Source of the DNA: Acutalibacter sp. 1XD8-33 | GTDB lineage: Bacteria > Bacillota > Clostridia > Oscillospirales > Acutalibacteraceae | NCBI RefSeq assembly: GCF_003612555.1 | Contig: NZ_RAZF01000001.1 | Location: 310,001-374,000, forward strand | Reading direction: 5' to 3' | DNA length: 64,000 nt | In this document: one piece after another, positions 41,360-50,708 of the stretch | Layout: the number at the start of each line of letters is the position of its first letter | How positions within the stretch are numbered: position 1 is the stretch's first letter | Program-made: the position numbers and the translations under genes | Notes under the pieces: model-generated | Databases searched by the model: none | What the model saw: the letters and a program-made list of their open reading frames with translations, nothing else | What the model was told of the DNA's origin: nothing

Positions 41360-42559
41360 TTATTTCCGGTTAAAGATGGACATAATGTCCGTGAACGTGT
41401 CGTCGTCGTCGATTACGGCGGGGTCTACCCGGGGCTCCGCGCTCCGGACGCTCTGGCCGCTCCGGATAGGCGTGGTGTTAGAGCGGCTGGAAATATTGGG
41501 GGTGGGGTCCGCCACGGGCCCGGGGGTCAGAAAGTCGTCGTCCAGGTCGATATCCAGGGCAGGCTTGGACTTCTCCCCGTTCATGCCCTCAAACCCGGTG
41601 GCAATCACCGTCACGTTCATGGAATCCTCCATGGACTCGTCAAAGGTGGCGCCCCAGATGATATTGGCGTCGGGATGGGCCCGCTCGGTGACGATCTGGG
41701 AGGCGGTGTCGATCTCGTCCAGGGCGATGTCCGGGCTGGAGGTGATGTTGATGATTACGCCCCGGGCCCCGGCGATCTTTGTCTCCAAGAGAGGGCTGGA
41801 GATGGCCGCCATAGCCGCCTGCTCGGCCTTATCCTTGCCTGTGCCGTGGCCCACGCCCATGTGGGCGTAGCCCGCGTCCTGCATCACGGACTTCACGTCC
41901 TCAAAGTCCAGGTTGACAATGCCGGGCAACTGGATCAGGTCGGAGATGCTCTGCACGCCCTGGCGCAGCACGTCGTCCGCCACCAAAAAGGCGTTGGCCA
42001 GGGTGATCCGCTCGTCGCTCACCAGCTTCAGGCGCTCGTTGGGAATGACCACCAGAGAGTCCACATGCTCTCTGAGGGCAGCGATGCCCCGCTCCGCCTG
42101 CTCCATGCGCCGGCGGCCCTCAAAGGCGAAGGGCTTGGTGACAATGCCCACGGTGAGGGCCCCCTGCTCCCGGGCGATTTTCGCCACGGCGGGCGCCGCG
42201 CCGGTGCCTGTGCCGCCGCCCATGCCGGCGGTGATAAAGACCATGTCCGCGTCCTTCAGGGTCTGGGCGATGATCTCCCGGCTCTCCTCGGCGGCCTTCT
42301 CGCCCACCTCGGGCTTAGAGCCCGCGCCCCGGCCGCTGGTGAGCTTTTCTCCCAGCTGCACCTTAATGGCGGCCTGGCTGCGCTGAAGCGCCTGTTTGTC
42401 CGTGTTCATGCACACCAGCTCCACGCTGCGCACGCCGGCGCTGGCAATGCGGTTCACGGCGTTTCCGCCGCCGCCGCCTACCCCAACCACTTTGATGGTC
42501 TGTGGGGTTTCATCCAACAAATTGTCAACTTCAAAAGGCATTTTTCTTCCACCCTTCAT
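41360..42559 (-). CDS. ftsZ: Cell division GTPase FtsZ
   Basis: 399 aa tubulin homologue forming the division ring. Nucleotide motifs [12 protein letters not shown] and the tubulin signature [11 protein letters not shown]7 loop [11 protein letters not shown], and a C-terminal linker ending [13 protein letters not shown], the peptide that binds partners. Last gene of the dcw cluster; ftsA, normally directly upstream, is absent and ftsQ lies 232 bp away beyond a terminator. Confidence 0.98.
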   Translation of the reverse strand: MKGGRKMPFEVDNLLDETPQTIKVVGVGGGGGNAVNRIASAGVRSVELVCMNTDKQALQRSQAAIKVQLGEKLTSGRGAGSKPEVGEKAAEESREIIAQTLKDADMVFITAGMGGGTGTGAAPAVAKIAREQGALTVGIVTKPFAFEGRRRMEQAERGIAALREHVDSLVVIPNERLKLVSDERITLANAFLVADDVLRQGVQSISDLIQLPGIVNLDFEDVKSVMQDAGYAHMGVGHGTGKDKAEQAAMAAISSPLLETKIAGARGVIINITSSPDIALDEIDTASQIVTERAHPDANIIWGATFDESMEDSMNVTVIATGFEGMNGEKSKPALDIDLDDDFLTPGPVADPTPNISSRSNTTPIRSGQSVRSAEPRVDPAVIDDDDTFTDIMSIFNRK

Positions 42560-42684
42560 TTTCTCAATTCCGCTGATTTATGAACTAAAAAAGAAGCCCT
42601 CTCCTCCGCAACCATGTTTCCTGTTGCAAAAAGCAGGATTACGTCAACTAATCGCTACATGGTATAATCTATCACTTTTTCGGG

Positions 42685-42708
42685 AAAATTTCAAGGATAT
42701 TCTTGAAA
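42685..42708 (-). terminator. Terminator after ftsQ
   Basis: Minus strand TTTCAAG / CTTGAAA stem with TTTT after it, about 84 bp past the ftsQ stop. It separates ftsQ from ftsZ. The remaining gap to ftsZ (to 42791) shows a TATAAT at 42663 on the plus strand without a partner box. Confidence 0.6.
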
Positions 42709-42791
42709 AAAGGGCGGACAAATTGAATATTTCCCAGTTTTTTTCAGAGAAATATCCACCCGGGCCTCTTTGGGCACAAGATATGGGAGGC

Positions 42792-44072
42792 TTATCCGCC
42801 CGTATAGGGCTGGTCCGGGATGCCGCTGCCCCTGCCGGGGGCGGATGTGGGCTCCGGGCTTCCCCCGGCCGGGCCGGGATCCTGCTGCCCGCCGCCCTCT
42901 GCCGCCCCCTGCCCCTGGACCGGAGGCTGGCCGCTCTCCGGCGAAACCGCCCCTTCGGAGAAATAGGACCGGCTGTTAGAGGGCAGATAGGACAGGTCCA
43001 GCACGCCGGTGGCCTGGGGGCCGATGGTATCCGGCCTGTCGCTGTTAAAGAGCCCGTAGCCATACTGGACCTTCCGGGTGAGCTCGTTCACCCCGCCCAA
43101 TACACACTGCACCCGGTTTTCATACCAGAGGGAGATCTTGGACAGGTCCCCCATGTCCAGCCGGGTGAAGTTCTGGACGGCGTCCAGGCCGGCAATGGCC
43201 TCCACGATCTCCCCGAAAGCCTTTGCCGCCCCTTCGTCCTCCAGGACCAACTTCTCTCCCGGCTGCACGGCGGGCGGGTTCAGGCCCGTCACCTGCATCA
43301 GGCCCTCCGGCGGGTCGTTCCGGGTTTCCAGCACCTTGCCCCCGCTCTCCACCACTACCCACTGGCTTCCGGACTGAAAGCAGCAGGCGGGCCGGGCGGC
43401 GGTGATCCGCACCACCACCGTGCCGGGAATCCTCCGGCTGATCTTGGCCTCCGCGATATAGGGCAGCTCCTTTTCCAGGCGCTCCTCCCGGCTGCCGGTG
43501 GGGATAAAGAGCAGGTTGTCCCCGGTCTTATAATTGCAGATCCGCAGGATCTCCTCCTCGGGATACACCGCGTCTCCCGTGACCCGCACGGCGCTTACCC
43601 GCAGCAGGATGGACTCCAGGAAAAACCCGGTGCCCAGCAGCATGGCCGCCATGGCCAGCACCATAAGGAACCGCCGCTTTCCTCGGCTCATGGGCTTTTT
43701 GCGCTTTCGGGGCGGGGGCTCGGGCCTGCCCCGGGGCCGAGAAGAGGGCGGCTGGCCGGGGCGGGGGCTCCCGGGGCGGGGGCTCTTTCCCGGCTGGCTC
43801 CTGGAGGCGGGCCTCTCCCGTCCTTTGCCTTTGGAGGGGGGCCTGGCGGGCTCGCGGCCCCGGCGAGTGTCCCTGGAGCCTCGGGGGCGCTGGGAGCTGG
43901 TTCCGGCCCTTCCGGAAGGCTGGTTCCCCGGTTCCCGGGCCGTGCGCCGGGCCCCGCCCTCCTCCCTGGGGGTGAACAGGCCGAACTGAGGCGGCTCGCC
44001 GGTGGAGTGGGACCGGATGTCCTCAAAGTCATTCCCGTCCCACAGGCCGCGCCTGTCTTTTCTTCCGCTCAT
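42792..44072 (-). CDS. ftsQ: Cell division protein FtsQ/DivIB
   Basis: 426 aa. A long Arg/Pro/Gly-rich cytoplasmic part (about 1-130), one membrane helix (about 137-158, F-L-M-V-L-A-M-A-A-M-L-L), then the POTRA domain (V-R-V-T-G-D-A-V-Y-P-E-E-E-I) and beta domain (P-G-T-V-V-V-R-I-T-A-A-R-P). The C-terminus is an added Gly/Pro/Gln-rich tail of about 55 residues. Normal DivIB is nearer 260 aa, so both disordered ends are expansions. Recruits FtsL/FtsB to the septum. Confidence 0.9.
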   Translation of the reverse strand: MSGRKDRRGLWDGNDFEDIRSHSTGEPPQFGLFTPREEGGARRTAREPGNQPSGRAGTSSQRPRGSRDTRRGREPARPPSKGKGRERPASRSQPGKSPRPGSPRPGQPPSSRPRGRPEPPPRKRKKPMSRGKRRFLMVLAMAAMLLGTGFFLESILLRVSAVRVTGDAVYPEEEILRICNYKTGDNLLFIPTGSREERLEKELPYIAEAKISRRIPGTVVVRITAARPACCFQSGSQWVVVESGGKVLETRNDPPEGLMQVTGLNPPAVQPGEKLVLEDEGAAKAFGEIVEAIAGLDAVQNFTRLDMGDLSKISLWYENRVQCVLGGVNELTRKVQYGYGLFNSDRPDTIGPQATGVLDLSYLPSNSRSYFSEGAVSPESGQPPVQGQGAAEGGGQQDPGPAGGSPEPTSAPGRGSGIPDQPYTGG

Positions 44073-44094
44073 CGCCTTCCCCCCCTCCTTTCTT

Positions 44095-44660
44095 CAGGTC
44101 GTGGCACATGAGGCCACGAATGGAAAAATGAGATAGTTTAGTTTCGTCATGGTGTCAAAAAGATAAACACTCGCGGGGCTCGGTTTATCTTTACGTTTCT
44201 GCCCCAGCCGTGAAACGGCTATCTTTTGCTTCGCAAAAGTCCGGCGAAAACTCTGCCAAGCTGGGTGCGAAGTGTTCTCAGCTAGCCAACGTAAAAGTTT
44301 CGTAGACTTCGTGAAACGAAGTCTCACCTTTCTCAAAGGTTGCAGGGGCTTGGGGGGTGAGCGTTCTGCCGGATACTTGGCAACGCCAAGTATTGCAGAC
44401 AACGCCGCGAACCGACCGAGTCGGCAGGCGAGACTCGCGCAGCCCTCAAGGTCTTATCCCTTGACCTGAAACACCTGAGAAGCGGAATTTTTGCGGGTGG
44501 TGAATCATAGTTAATCTCGCTGTGCTCGGTTAACTATCAAGAGGGGGGCGGAGAGTTCCTCTCGTATAACCAGATGAAACTCTTTTGCAACGGAATAAAA
44601 AGCTCTCCTGGAAACCGGAACCAGCCAGCGCACGCGCCTACGCCCCCATACCCATATAAA
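44095..44660. repeat. Mosaic hairpin repeat block 12
   Basis: No gene. AAAGATAAAC...GTTTATCTTT hairpin (44159-44193), AGACTTCG/CGAAGTCT (44305-44323), linker CACCTGAGAAGCG, AGTTAA...TTAACT (44509-44536), and an H3 whose arms GGGGGGC and GCTCTCC (about 44533-44598) pair only if two G-U pairs are allowed. Ends with the GGAAACCGGAACCAGCC segment next to murA. Confidence 0.85.
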
Positions 44661-44667
44661 TAAAAAA

Positions 44668-45912
44668 CTACTCCTCCCGGACCCGGGCCCCCAGGTCCCG
44701 CAGGCTTCCTGCCAGGTTTTCATATCCCCGGCGGATAAACTCCGCCCCTTCCACCCTGGTGCGCCCCTGGGCCCGCAGCCCCGCCACCACCAGGGCCGCC
44801 CCGCCCCGCAGGTCCGCCGCCTGTACGGCGGCTCCGGTGAGGCCTTCCACGCCCTCCACCACAGCCACCTTGCCCTCCACCTTGATGTTGGCCCCCATGC
44901 GCTGAAGGCCCTCCGCATGGCGGTAGCGGCTCTCGAATATGTTCTCCACGAACACGCTGGTCCCCCGGCCCACCGCCGCCATGGACATCACCACCGGCTG
45001 GGCGTCTGTGGGAAAACCGGGATAGGGCATGGTGCGGATATGTTTCACGGCGGAAAGCCGCCTGGGCGCCATGATGTTCAGGCACCCGCCCAGCTGCCGC
45101 ACCTCGCAGCCGGATTCCTCAAAGGGCGAGAGCATGGGCAGGATGTGGGTATTGTCCACGTCCCGCAGGGTGATGTTTCCCCCTGTGACCGCAGCGGCCG
45201 CCATGTAGGTGACGGCGGCGATCCGGTCCGGCATCACCCGGTGCTCCGCGCCGTAGAGCTCCTTCACCCCGTCCACGATCACGCAGCTCTCCCCCGCGCC
45301 GTAGACCCGGCCTCCGCAGCGGTTCAGGTATTCGCACAGGTCGCAGATCTCCGGCTCCCGGGCGGCGTTGGCGATGATGGTGGTGCCCCTGCCGCACACC
45401 GCCGCCAGAATCAGGTTTTCTGTGGCCCCCACGCTGGGGAAGGAGAGGGACACATAGGCCCCCTGGATTCCCTCCGGGGTCCGGCAGGTGAGCCAGCCGC
45501 CGCTCTCGTCGATCTCCACCCCCAGCTTTCGCAGGGATGAGAGGTGCAGGTCGATGGGCCTGGGCCCCAGCTCGCAGCCCCCGGGAGAGCAGAGCCGGGC
45601 CTCGCCGCACCGGGCGATGATGGCCCCCAGAAACACAATGGACGAGCGCATCCCTCGCATCAGCTCCTCGGGAATCTGGCAGCGGGTGACGGCGTTGTCC
45701 ACAATGAGGTCGTGGCCCTCTCGTTTGCAGCGGCAGCCTAGATGCTCCAGAATCTGTACGGCTGTGTCCACGTCGGAAAGGTCCGGACAGTTGTGCAGCA
45801 CGGTCTGGCCTTTGCACAGCAGCGCGGCGGCCAGCAGGGGCAGGGTGCTGTTTTTTGCCCCCTGCACGGTGAGCTCCCCGCAGAGTTCCGCGGGGCCGTC
45901 AACAATAATCAT
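44668..45912 (-). CDS. murA: UDP-GlcNAc 1-carboxyvinyltransferase
   Basis: 414 aa, first committed step of peptidoglycan precursor synthesis (PEP transfer to UDP-GlcNAc). N-terminal Q-G-A-K-N-S-T-L-P-L-L and the catalytic Cys loop S-P-G-G-C-E-L-G-P-R-P-I-D-L-H (fosfomycin target, Cys present). ATG at 45912 with CGAGGTG 6 nt upstream; the upstream GTG at 45921 overlaps the ribosome site. Inserted in the dcw cluster where murC/murD/murF would be expected. Confidence 0.96.
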   Translation of the reverse strand: MIIVDGPAELCGELTVQGAKNSTLPLLAAALLCKGQTVLHNCPDLSDVDTAVQILEHLGCRCKREGHDLIVDNAVTRCQIPEELMRGMRSSIVFLGAIIARCGEARLCSPGGCELGPRPIDLHLSSLRKLGVEIDESGGWLTCRTPEGIQGAYVSLSFPSVGATENLILAAVCGRGTTIIANAAREPEICDLCEYLNRCGGRVYGAGESCVIVDGVKELYGAEHRVMPDRIAAVTYMAAAAVTGGNITLRDVDNTHILPMLSPFEESGCEVRQLGGCLNIMAPRRLSAVKHIRTMPYPGFPTDAQPVVMSMAAVGRGTSVFVENIFESRYRHAEGLQRMGANIKVEGKVAVVEGVEGLTGAAVQAADLRGGAALVVAGLRAQGRTRVEGAEFIRRGYENLAGSLRDLGARVREE

Positions 45913-45935
45913 AGGGAACACCTCGTTTTTTTAGC

Positions 45936-45985
45936 TATACTTTTTGAGAGATAGCGTGCGCAGCCGCTGGCTATCAGAAAGTATA
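45936..45985. repeat. 50-bp palindromic repeat
   Basis: TATACTTT ... AAAGTATA ends with an inner GATAG/CTATC stem; an inverted copy is at 15669-15720. Lies between the murA start and the acetyltransferase stop. Confidence 0.6.
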
Positions 45986-46026
45986 TCCCATTTTATGAGG
46001 CGGTCCCGATTGTGTGCGGGGCGGGG

Positions 46027-46845
46027 CTATCCCCCCAGGTTTTCCTCCTTGTGGAAGAAGGCCCGCTCCAGGAGGGCATACTCCCCCGGCGCGCAAACCT
46101 CCCTGCACCGCGCCTGCCCGGCCCGGGATTTTTCCAGCATGTCCCGGATCCTCCCGCAGGGGAATTCCTCGCAGCCCTTGCAGCTCTCTGTCCCCCGGGC
46201 TCTTGCGCAGTCCGTCAGGCCATAGGAGCAGGGCCTTTCCGGGAAGCAGCCCCCGCAGCGCATCTCCTCCGGGGGCGGAACCCCCTGACGCCAGCCCACC
46301 CTGTGCCAGAGCTCCGCCAGGGCCCGCAGCTCCTCCTCGGTCCGGGCCGGATAGCGGGGGCACTGGAGACAGTCGTCCCCGCAGGGGGTGAGCCTCCGAG
46401 TGGTTCTGCGGTAGAGCTGGGTGGGGCCGTCGTCCCCGTTGGCCATGCAGAGGAATTCCCAGCCGTACCGCTCGTAGAAGGAGGCGTGGTCCGTCACCAG
46501 ATAGAGGGTGGGGATTCCCAGCCCGGCCATATCCTCGCACACCGCCTGGAGCAGCGCCCCGGCGATGCCCTTGCCCCGGTAGGGCTCGTCCGTATACACG
46601 GCGCAAACATTGGGCGTGAGGTCCGGCCGGTCGTGGAAGTCGTTTTCAATGACCCCCATGCCCCCGGCGATCCGATCCCCATCCATGGCCAGATACCACT
46701 GAGGCACAGGGCCGCTGCCCGCCAGCATGTTCTCCATGCTCTGGCGGTAGGCCTCCTCGGGCACGCCAAAGGTGTGCTGGAACCACCGGGCGGCGGCGGG
46801 GACCAGCTCTGGCCTGTCCCGGAGCCTGACGATGGGATAGTCCAT
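46027..46845 (-). CDS. GNAT acetyltransferase fused to DUF3795-like Cys-rich domain
   Basis: 272 aa. Residues 1-140 are a GNAT domain (acetyl-CoA loop E-P-Y-R-G-K-G-I-A-G-A-L-L, F-Y-E-R-Y-G-W-E-F). Residues 150-265 are Cys-rich (P-C-G-D-D-C-L-Q-C-P-R-Y; M-R-C-G-G-C-F-P-E-R-P-C-S-Y; C-K-G-C-E-E-F-P-C-G), as in DUF3795 zinc-ribbon-like proteins. The fusion suggests acetylation of a target recognised by the Cys-rich part. It interrupts the dcw cluster between murG and murA. Confidence 0.82.
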   Translation of the reverse strand: MDYPIVRLRDRPELVPAAARWFQHTFGVPEEAYRQSMENMLAGSGPVPQWYLAMDGDRIAGGMGVIENDFHDRPDLTPNVCAVYTDEPYRGKGIAGALLQAVCEDMAGLGIPTLYLVTDHASFYERYGWEFLCMANGDDGPTQLYRRTTRRLTPCGDDCLQCPRYPARTEEELRALAELWHRVGWRQGVPPPEEMRCGGCFPERPCSYGLTDCARARGTESCKGCEEFPCGRIRDMLEKSRAGQARCREVCAPGEYALLERAFFHKEENLGG

Positions 46846-46879
46846 AGAATCTCTTCTTTCCTCAAATTTCGCAAATTTG

Positions 46880-47575
46880 GCAAAAATAGGCGCGCAGTGC
46901 TGTGGGAGTCCAGAGGGACGGCGTCCCTCTGGCGAGGCGTGGAGCAGAGCTCCACGGTCTTGCCCTTGACCTTACCTCCTGATAAGCGCATTTTTTGAAG
47001 GTGAATTGGCAGGCGAAGCCTGCCAAGAGGAAACTTTTTGTAAGAAAAAAAGTTTCCTTGTTCCGGAGAAAGCCAGCTCTGTGCGCATGAAATCAGCTAA
47101 AATGCCCGCCCGGTCTTGTGCTCCGCAATCAGCCTGCCCGCGCACTCACGCGCCCATATAAAAAACACAGTATGCCGCTGGCCGGTTCCAGTTTCCAGGG
47201 CGCTTTTTCTCAGTTGCAAAAGAGATTCATCTCGCCGTGCGAGATGAACTCTCCGTCCCCTCTTGCAAGAGTTTTGCTTTGCAAAACTGGGATAGTTAAT
47301 CGAGCGAAGCGAGCATTAACTATGATTCACATCCTGGCAAAAATACGCTTCTCAGGCTATAAAGGTCAAGGGCAAGGTCGTGAGGCTCTGCCTCACACTC
47401 CGCCACTTTTGAAAAAGTGGACAAAACTTTTACGTTGGTCAGCTGGGAGCACGCGCACCCAGATTGGCAGAATTTTCCGGTACTTTTCGGGACGAAAAGG
47501 CGAGCGCTTCGCGCGAGAGGAAAACGGAAAGATAGATTGAGCTACGCGAGTGTCTATCTTTTTGACACAATACTC
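46880..47575. repeat. Mosaic hairpin repeat block 13, head-to-head pair
   Basis: No gene in this 730 bp gap. Plus unit: H1 GTGGAGC/GCTCCAC (46939-46955), H2 TTGGCAGGC/GCCTGCCAA (47006-47026), H3 AGGAAAC/GTTTCCT (47028-47057). Minus unit: TTCATCTCG/CGAGATGAA (47226-47248), AGTTAAT/ATTAACT, H1 GTGAGGC/GCCTCAC (47380-47396), then AAAGATAGA...TCTATCTTT (47527-47560). Confidence 0.85.
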
Positions 47576-47577
47576 AG

Positions 47578-48717
47578 CTATCTCATGTCTCCATTCTCGG
47601 CGTCATGTGCGGCTTTCTTCATCTCCCGGTAGATCCTCTCGCTGGCATCGATGATCTCCATCTTCCCCGCGTTCTCCCCCAGAGAGCGCAGCCGCTCCGG
47701 GTCCGAGAGAATCTTCTCTACTTTCCGCCACAGGACCTCGCCGGTGAGGTCCTTCTCCTCGATGATCTCCGCCGCCCCCCGGCGCACCAGGGCCATGGCG
47801 TTGTGGAACTGGTGGTTCTCCGCCACATTGGGGGACGGCACCAGGATAGAGGCCTTGGCCTTGGCCTCAATCTCCGTCAGGGTCATGGCCCCCGCCCGGC
47901 CGATCACCAGGTCCGCCGCCGAAAGGCACTGGGGCATATTGTCGATGTACTCCAAAAGCCGGATCTGGGGGTTCCTGTCTATGTCCAGGCCGAACTCTTT
48001 GACCTCCCCCAAAAATGCCGGGTCGTGGGACCCATAGCCGTGGATGTGCTGGTATTTCCCCGCCTTGGCGCTCTCTGCCAGCATATAGGCGGCGGCGCGG
48101 TTTAGGGCAGAGGCCCCCAGGCTCCCCCCGAAGGACAGCACCAGGGGGCGGCTGTCCAGGCCCAGGGCCTTTCGAGAGGCCTCCCGCTCTGCCGCCAGCA
48201 CCTCCCCCCGCACCGGGTTCCCCGTGACCACACAGTTCACCGAGGCGTCGAAGTACTGCCGGGCGTCGGGCACGGCCAGCATCACGGTTCTCACGGACTT
48301 GGCCAGCATTTTTGTGGTGACCCCAGGGTAGGCGTTGGACTCGTGAATCACGCAGGGCACCCCCAGCTTGGCAGCCTCCCGGACCACCGGCCCGCTCACA
48401 TAGCCCCCCGTGCCCACGCACAGATCCGGGGCGAAGTCCTTGATGATCTTTTTCGTCTCTGCCGTGGCGGTGAAAATCCGGCCCACGGTCTGGAAATTCC
48501 GCACCAGATTCCTGGGGGTCAGCTTCCGCTGGAAGCCCGAGATGGTGATGAAGGCCATGTCGTACCCCGCCTTCTTCACCAGCCGCTCCTCCATGCCCCC
48601 CCGGTTGCCCACATACAGAATCTCCGCGTCCGGCTCCTTTTGCAGCAAATACCCGGCCACTGCCAGCGCCGGGTTGATGTGTCCGGCGGTGCCCCCGCCG
48701 GTGAACAGTACCTTCAT
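47578..48717 (-). CDS. murG: UDP-GlcNAc:lipid I GlcNAc transferase MurG
   Basis: 379 aa peripheral membrane glycosyltransferase making lipid II. G-G-G-T-A-G-H-I-N-P-A-L-A loop at residue 7, P-C-V-I-H-E-S-N-A-Y-P-G, G-G-S-L-G-A (G-loop 2), and D-L-V-I-G-R-A-G-A-M-T-L-T-E. ATG at 48717 has a GGGAG site; the in-frame extension to 48813 overlaps ftsW and is not needed. Follows ftsW with 79 bp between. Confidence 0.97.
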   Translation of the reverse strand: MKVLFTGGGTAGHINPALAVAGYLLQKEPDAEILYVGNRGGMEERLVKKAGYDMAFITISGFQRKLTPRNLVRNFQTVGRIFTATAETKKIIKDFAPDLCVGTGGYVSGPVVREAAKLGVPCVIHESNAYPGVTTKMLAKSVRTVMLAVPDARQYFDASVNCVVTGNPVRGEVLAAEREASRKALGLDSRPLVLSFGGSLGASALNRAAAYMLAESAKAGKYQHIHGYGSHDPAFLGEVKEFGLDIDRNPQIRLLEYIDNMPQCLSAADLVIGRAGAMTLTEIEAKAKASILVPSPNVAENHQFHNAMALVRRGAAEIIEEKDLTGEVLWRKVEKILSDPERLRSLGENAGKMEIIDASERIYREMKKAAHDAENGDMR

Positions 48718-48796
48718 GCTCCCGCTCCCTCTCTCGTCAGTTTTCCCAAGTATCCCCGGGCCCTTTGGCCCGGAGGCCCCATATCGCTCCCCAAAA

Positions 48797-50080
48797 TCAC
48801 GTTTTCTCCACATTTGCGCTGCGGGAGATGTTTAAGAGGATGCCCATCTCTCCCAGCAGCATCAGCAGGGCCGTTCCGCCATAGCTAAAGAAAGGCAGGC
48901 TGATGCCCGTGTTTGGGATGGTGTTGGTCACCACGCAGATATTCAGCACCGCCTGCAGCCCCACCTGGAAGGTGAGCCCCAGCCCCAGCATGGTGCCGAA
49001 GCGGTCCTTGGCGCGCAGAGAGACCCAGATACCCCGCCAAATCAGCAGGGAAAACAGCAGGATGATCACCAGCGCGCCCACCAGCCCCAGCTCCTCGCAG
49101 ACAATGGCGAAGATGAAGTCGTTCTGGGGCTTGGGCAGATACAGGTATTTCTGCCGGGACTGACCCAATCCCACCCCCAGCAGCCCCCCGGAGCCGATGG
49201 CGTACAGCGACTGCTTGATCTGCCAGGTGTCCGTGCCCTGGGACTTCTCCCCGAAGGGGTCCAGCCAGCCGGCCACCCGGTCCATCTGGTACACGCCCCC
49301 TTCGCCGCCCTCGTCCTTGCCGCCCAGCAGCATATAGGCCGCCAGCAGCAGCCCCAGCACCGTCAGGCCCAGCACGAACCAACGGGGCTTGGTGCCGCCG
49401 ATGAACATCATGATCGCCCCCAGGGCCAACACGATCAGCGTGCCGGACATGTGGTTCTCCAGAAAGATCAGCCCGGCAAAGGCCAGCAGCACCCCGGCAA
49501 AGGGCAGAACCCCATACCGGAACGTGCTCATCTTCTCCCCATACATGGAGATCATGTGGGCAAAGAGCAGGATCAGAGAAAACTTGGCAATCTCCGAGGG
49601 CTGGAACTGCACCCCCAGGTTCAGCCAGCGGTAGGCCACGCCCTCGCTGGGCGCGATGGCCTCAAGGTGCAGGAACCGGCCCAGCACCACCACCATAATC
49701 AGCAGCACCGCCGTGACCCCGGCGATGGGCAGGGCCAGCTTGTGGAAGCGGTGGTAGTCGAAGGTGGAGATCAGCACCATGGCCGCCACCCCAAAAGCCG
49801 CGAAGCCCCCCTGCCGGGAGATATAGTAGTAGCTATTGCCCTCCCGGTAATAGCTGTCGGCATAGCTGGCGGAAAAGAGCATCACCAGGCCCACGGCCAA
49901 CAGCACCATCACAAAGATGAACAGGGGCATATCCATCCCCCCGCCCAGGCTGAACAGGGCGTATTTCACCTTCCGGCGGCGCCGGGCAGGCTCTCGTTTT
50001 GTCCTGGGCTCCTCCGGGGCGGATTTGGGCACGCGGTTCAGTCCTCTGGCGGTTCCTCCTGCTGTCGGCATGAGGCTCAT
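48797..50080 (-). CDS. ftsW: SEDS glycosyltransferase FtsW
   Basis: 427 aa, basic Arg-rich cytoplasmic start (about 20-40), then ten membrane segments. SEDS landmarks: S-A-S-Y-A-D, Q-P-S-E-I-A-K-F, H-M-S-G-T-L-I-V, G-L-G-Q-S-R-Q-K-Y-L-Y-L-P-K-P-Q-N-D-F-I-F and G-I-S-L-P-F-F-S-Y-G-G-T at the C-terminus. Polymerises lipid II at the septum with the PBP. In Clostridia such a gene may also be called spoVE; placement in dcw favours ftsW/spoVE. Confidence 0.95.
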   Translation of the reverse strand: MSLMPTAGGTARGLNRVPKSAPEEPRTKREPARRRRKVKYALFSLGGGMDMPLFIFVMVLLAVGLVMLFSASYADSYYREGNSYYYISRQGGFAAFGVAAMVLISTFDYHRFHKLALPIAGVTAVLLIMVVVLGRFLHLEAIAPSEGVAYRWLNLGVQFQPSEIAKFSLILLFAHMISMYGEKMSTFRYGVLPFAGVLLAFAGLIFLENHMSGTLIVLALGAIMMFIGGTKPRWFVLGLTVLGLLLAAYMLLGGKDEGGEGGVYQMDRVAGWLDPFGEKSQGTDTWQIKQSLYAIGSGGLLGVGLGQSRQKYLYLPKPQNDFIFAIVCEELGLVGALVIILLFSLLIWRGIWVSLRAKDRFGTMLGLGLTFQVGLQAVLNICVVTNTIPNTGISLPFFSYGGTALLMLLGEMGILLNISRSANVEKT

Positions 50081-50094
50081 CTCCTTTCTTTAAG

Positions 50095-50640
50095 GTCGTA
50101 AGGTCGTGGGACGCTGCTAAGGCACACCCTGCCAGGGGCCTAGACGCCTGAGACTTGGCTTTGCCAAGTCTTTGACCGCGCAATGTCACTCCTCATTTCA
50201 TTCTTCGTGAAGGTTTTATGTGTTTTGACAAGCTAACCAAGGTAAAAGTTTCGTAGACTTCGTGAAACGAAGTCTTACCTTTCTCAAAGGTTGCGAGTGT
50301 GTGGGAGAGTTCGCTTCGCGAACTCTTGAGCTCCACGGTCTTGCCCTTGACCTTAACACCTGAGAAGCGCAATTTTTGCGGGTGTGAATAATAGTTAACG
50401 CTCGCTCCGCTCGGTTAACTATCCGAGTTTTGCTTTGCAAAACGGAAAGATAAACCGAGCGATGCGAGTGTTTATCTTTTTGACACTACCGCGAAACCCA
50501 GCTTACGCCTCGCACATACTAGGCGCGGTGTGCCGGAACCAGCCATCTGAGCGCACGAGCGTACCAGCCGTAACGCCCGCCCGGCTTTGTGCCTGTCACC
50601 AAGCTGCCCCACGCACCGTTCCCCCCATACAAACACTCAG
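50095..50640. repeat. Mosaic hairpin repeat block 14
   Basis: AGACTTCG/CGAAGTCT (50256-50274), H1 variant GAGTTCGC/GCGAACTC (50307-50325) inside a GTGGGAG/CTCCAC outer stem, CACCTGAGAAGCG linker, AGTTAAC...GTTAACT (50393-50421), AAAGATAAAC...GTTTATCTTT (50446-50480). No gene. Confidence 0.85.
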
Positions 50641-50708
50641 AAATCTTCCCCCTGCTTATTTTATGCAGATTCCCCGGGTTATCCGGGGTTTCCAGGATTT
50701 TCCTGAAA

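Noticed and set aside
42640-42668. Plus-strand promoter before ftsQ end (TATAAT at 42663)
   Set aside because: No acceptable -35 box at 16-18 bp and no plus-strand gene downstream.
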